Assembly: GCA_965226545.1 (NCBI GenBank) | Contig: OZ245364.1 | Coordinates: 2,542,001-2,606,000 of the forward strand | Length of the DNA stretch: 64,000 nt | Direction: 5' to 3' | Source of the DNA: JAHRAW01 sp965226545 | GTDB lineage: Bacteria > Pseudomonadota > Gammaproteobacteria > Arenicellales > Poriferihabitantaceae | Shown here: positions 63,085-64,000 of the stretch, in pieces | Layout: each line of letters starts with the position of its first letter | Numbering within the stretch: position 1 is the stretch's first letter | The notes under the pieces: generated by a model | What the model saw: the letters and a program-made list of their open reading frames with translations, nothing else | What the model was told of the DNA's origin: nothing | Database searches by the model: none | Translations under genes and position numbers: made by a program

Positions 63085-63119
63085 ATCGCCCGTACGGTCG
63101 ACGTGCGGGCGATTTTTTT
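63085..63119 (+). terminator. Intrinsic terminator of nirK
   Basis: ATCGCCCG stem with its complement CGGGCGAT, inner pairs extending the stem, then seven T. Confidence 0.9.
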
Positions 63120-63129
63120 GTTGCGCGTT

Positions 63130-63290
63130 ATTTGTCGATAATCCTTTATCGATGATGACTTGATGATTGTTTGATGATTGTTTGATGATAATGATTTGAT
63201 GATTATTATTTATCGATGATTGTGATGGTCATGATGACTATTTGCCGATGATGATTTGACGATGATTATTTTGACGCAGCCGAGTTGGCG
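63130..63290. repeat. TGATGATTT-type array
   Basis: Repeated GATGATTTGATGATT units between the nirK terminator and the end of the permease gene. It runs into the last codons of that gene. Confidence 0.65.
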
Positions 63291-64000
63291 TCGATGCGCG
63301 AGCCGAGCATAATCGCCATCCAGCGCGTTTCGCGATTGCTGTCCAAGGCGATTTTTAAGGCGATGGTCAGCGGCACCGACAACAACATCCCGACCGCACC
63401 GAGCACCCAACCCCATAAAATTAACGAGACAAACACCACCAAGGTCGACAAGCCCAAACCCTTGCCCATCAGACGCGGCTCGAGCAATGCGCCGATGAAC
63501 AGATTGACCGATGCATAAGCCAGCGCGGTTAAGACGCCGGCGCCGACGCCGATTTGCACCAACGCCAACAGCACCACCGGAATCGCGGCGATGACCGAGC
63601 CGATGTTGGGGATGAAGTTTAACAAGAACGCCGTCACCCCCCACAGCAGCGGATAATCCACGCCAATCAACCACAGCAACAGCGCAATCGTTGCGCCGGT
63701 CAACAAACTGGTGAGGGTTTTAATCGCCATGTAACGATTGACATTGCGCGCCGCATCGCGGAATCGATTGAGCGATTTTTCGGCGCTGCGCGCATCGGCG
63801 TGCGCGGCGCGCCACTTTGCCGGAATCGTCGGCGCTTCCAACAGGATGAACACCACGGTTAATAAAATTAACAAGCCGTTGGCCAACAAGGTTTGCATGC
63901 CGGCAAAAATCGTCCCGGCCAACCCGAGCAGTCGCGCCGGGTCGGCGTATTCACCGAGCAATTCACCCGGCAACGGCAAGCCGAATCGCGCGAGATGCGC
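63266..64000 (-). CDS. AI-2E family permease, 5' part beyond the window
   Basis: The frame is open to the right edge; 244 residues are visible. It has at least five membrane helices, with LLWGVTAFLLNFIPNIGSVI and NLFIGALLEPRLMGKGLGLS, the hallmark blocks of the AI-2E transporter (PerM/YhhT/TqsA) family. Substrates of most members are unknown, so I give no symbol. The complete protein would be around 350 residues. Confidence 0.88.
   Translation of the reverse strand, partial: AHLARFGLPLPGELLGEYADPARLLGLAGTIFAGMQTLLANGLLILLTVVFILLEAPTIPAKWRAAHADARSAEKSLNRFRDAARNVNRYMAIKTLTSLLTGATIALLLWLIGVDYPLLWGVTAFLLNFIPNIGSVIAAIPVVLLALVQIGVGAGVLTALAYASVNLFIGALLEPRLMGKGLGLSTLVVFVSLILWGWVLGAVGMLLSVPLTIALKIALDSNRETRWMAIMLGSRIDANSAASK

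Noticed and set aside
1..64000. tRNA, rRNA, insertion sequences, prophage or integrase genes
   Set aside because: No cloverleaf, rRNA core sequence, transposase or integrase motif was recognised while reading either strand; tRNAscan or an ISfinder search would settle this.

Overview
The window looks like a chromosomal segment of a gammaproteobacterium, probably an uncultured aquatic one. The evidence is gene order: fau next to 6S RNA, a lepA-lepB-rnc-era-recO block, bamD divergent from rluD, and an aceE-aceF-lpdA operon. Base composition is moderately GC rich. Many gene boundaries carry degenerate short-period simple-sequence DNA. I saw no rRNA or tRNA gene.

Layout. 0-1.4 kb: EVE-domain protein (cut by the edge), fau and 6S RNA. 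1.6-7.3 kb: pyruvate dehydrogenase operon. 7.3-18.5 kb: recO, era, rnc, then lepB and lepA, split by a roughly 6 kb island holding HicB with a broken HicA, an unknown protein with an internal duplication, an RloC/PrrC-like ATPase-nuclease and a methyltransferase fused to an Mrr-like nuclease. 18.6-27.4 kb: ppc, a tungstate ABC transporter (tupABC) and molybdenum cofactor genes (mobA, moaE, moaD, moaB), with two lipoprotein genes set between mobA and moaE. 27.4-45.6 kb: parC, purC, bamD, rluD, three small secreted-protein cassettes, nadC, an acyl-CoA ligase, thrC and a YejABEF-type peptide importer. 45.6-50.7 kb: a stand-alone type V-C-like CRISPR locus. 50.8-64 kb: sugar dehydrogenase, thioredoxin-like protein, HEPN protein, proline racemase family enzyme, malate synthase G, adenylate cyclase, a dgcN-dgcA D-glutamate pair, pta, nirK and an AI-2E family permease (cut by the edge).

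Two systems stand out. First, a compact CRISPR unit lies entirely on the minus strand. It has a 1325-residue Cas12c-like effector; a short RNA gene starting at the cas12c stop codon, with a consensus promoter, two segments complementary to adjacent parts of the crRNA repeat, and an intrinsic terminator; and a 16-repeat array with 25-nt repeats and 17-18 nt spacers. No cas1, cas2 or cas4 is visible. The small RNA fits a scoutRNA/tracrRNA, but its pairing potential is longer than the few bases I recall for scoutRNAs.

Second, four small secreted or lipoprotein genes (24.9, 33.7, 34.4 and 38.9 kb) each follow a homologous module: a sigma70-type promoter with exact 17-bp spacing, then a conserved 95-180 nt 5' leader. 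The leader's long stem and last hairpin keep pairing while the bases change. Three of the four also share a terminator hairpin. This looks like an undescribed structured leader RNA, or a dispersed promoter-leader-gene-terminator cassette. Family assignments come from recognised motifs and memory; no database search was run.
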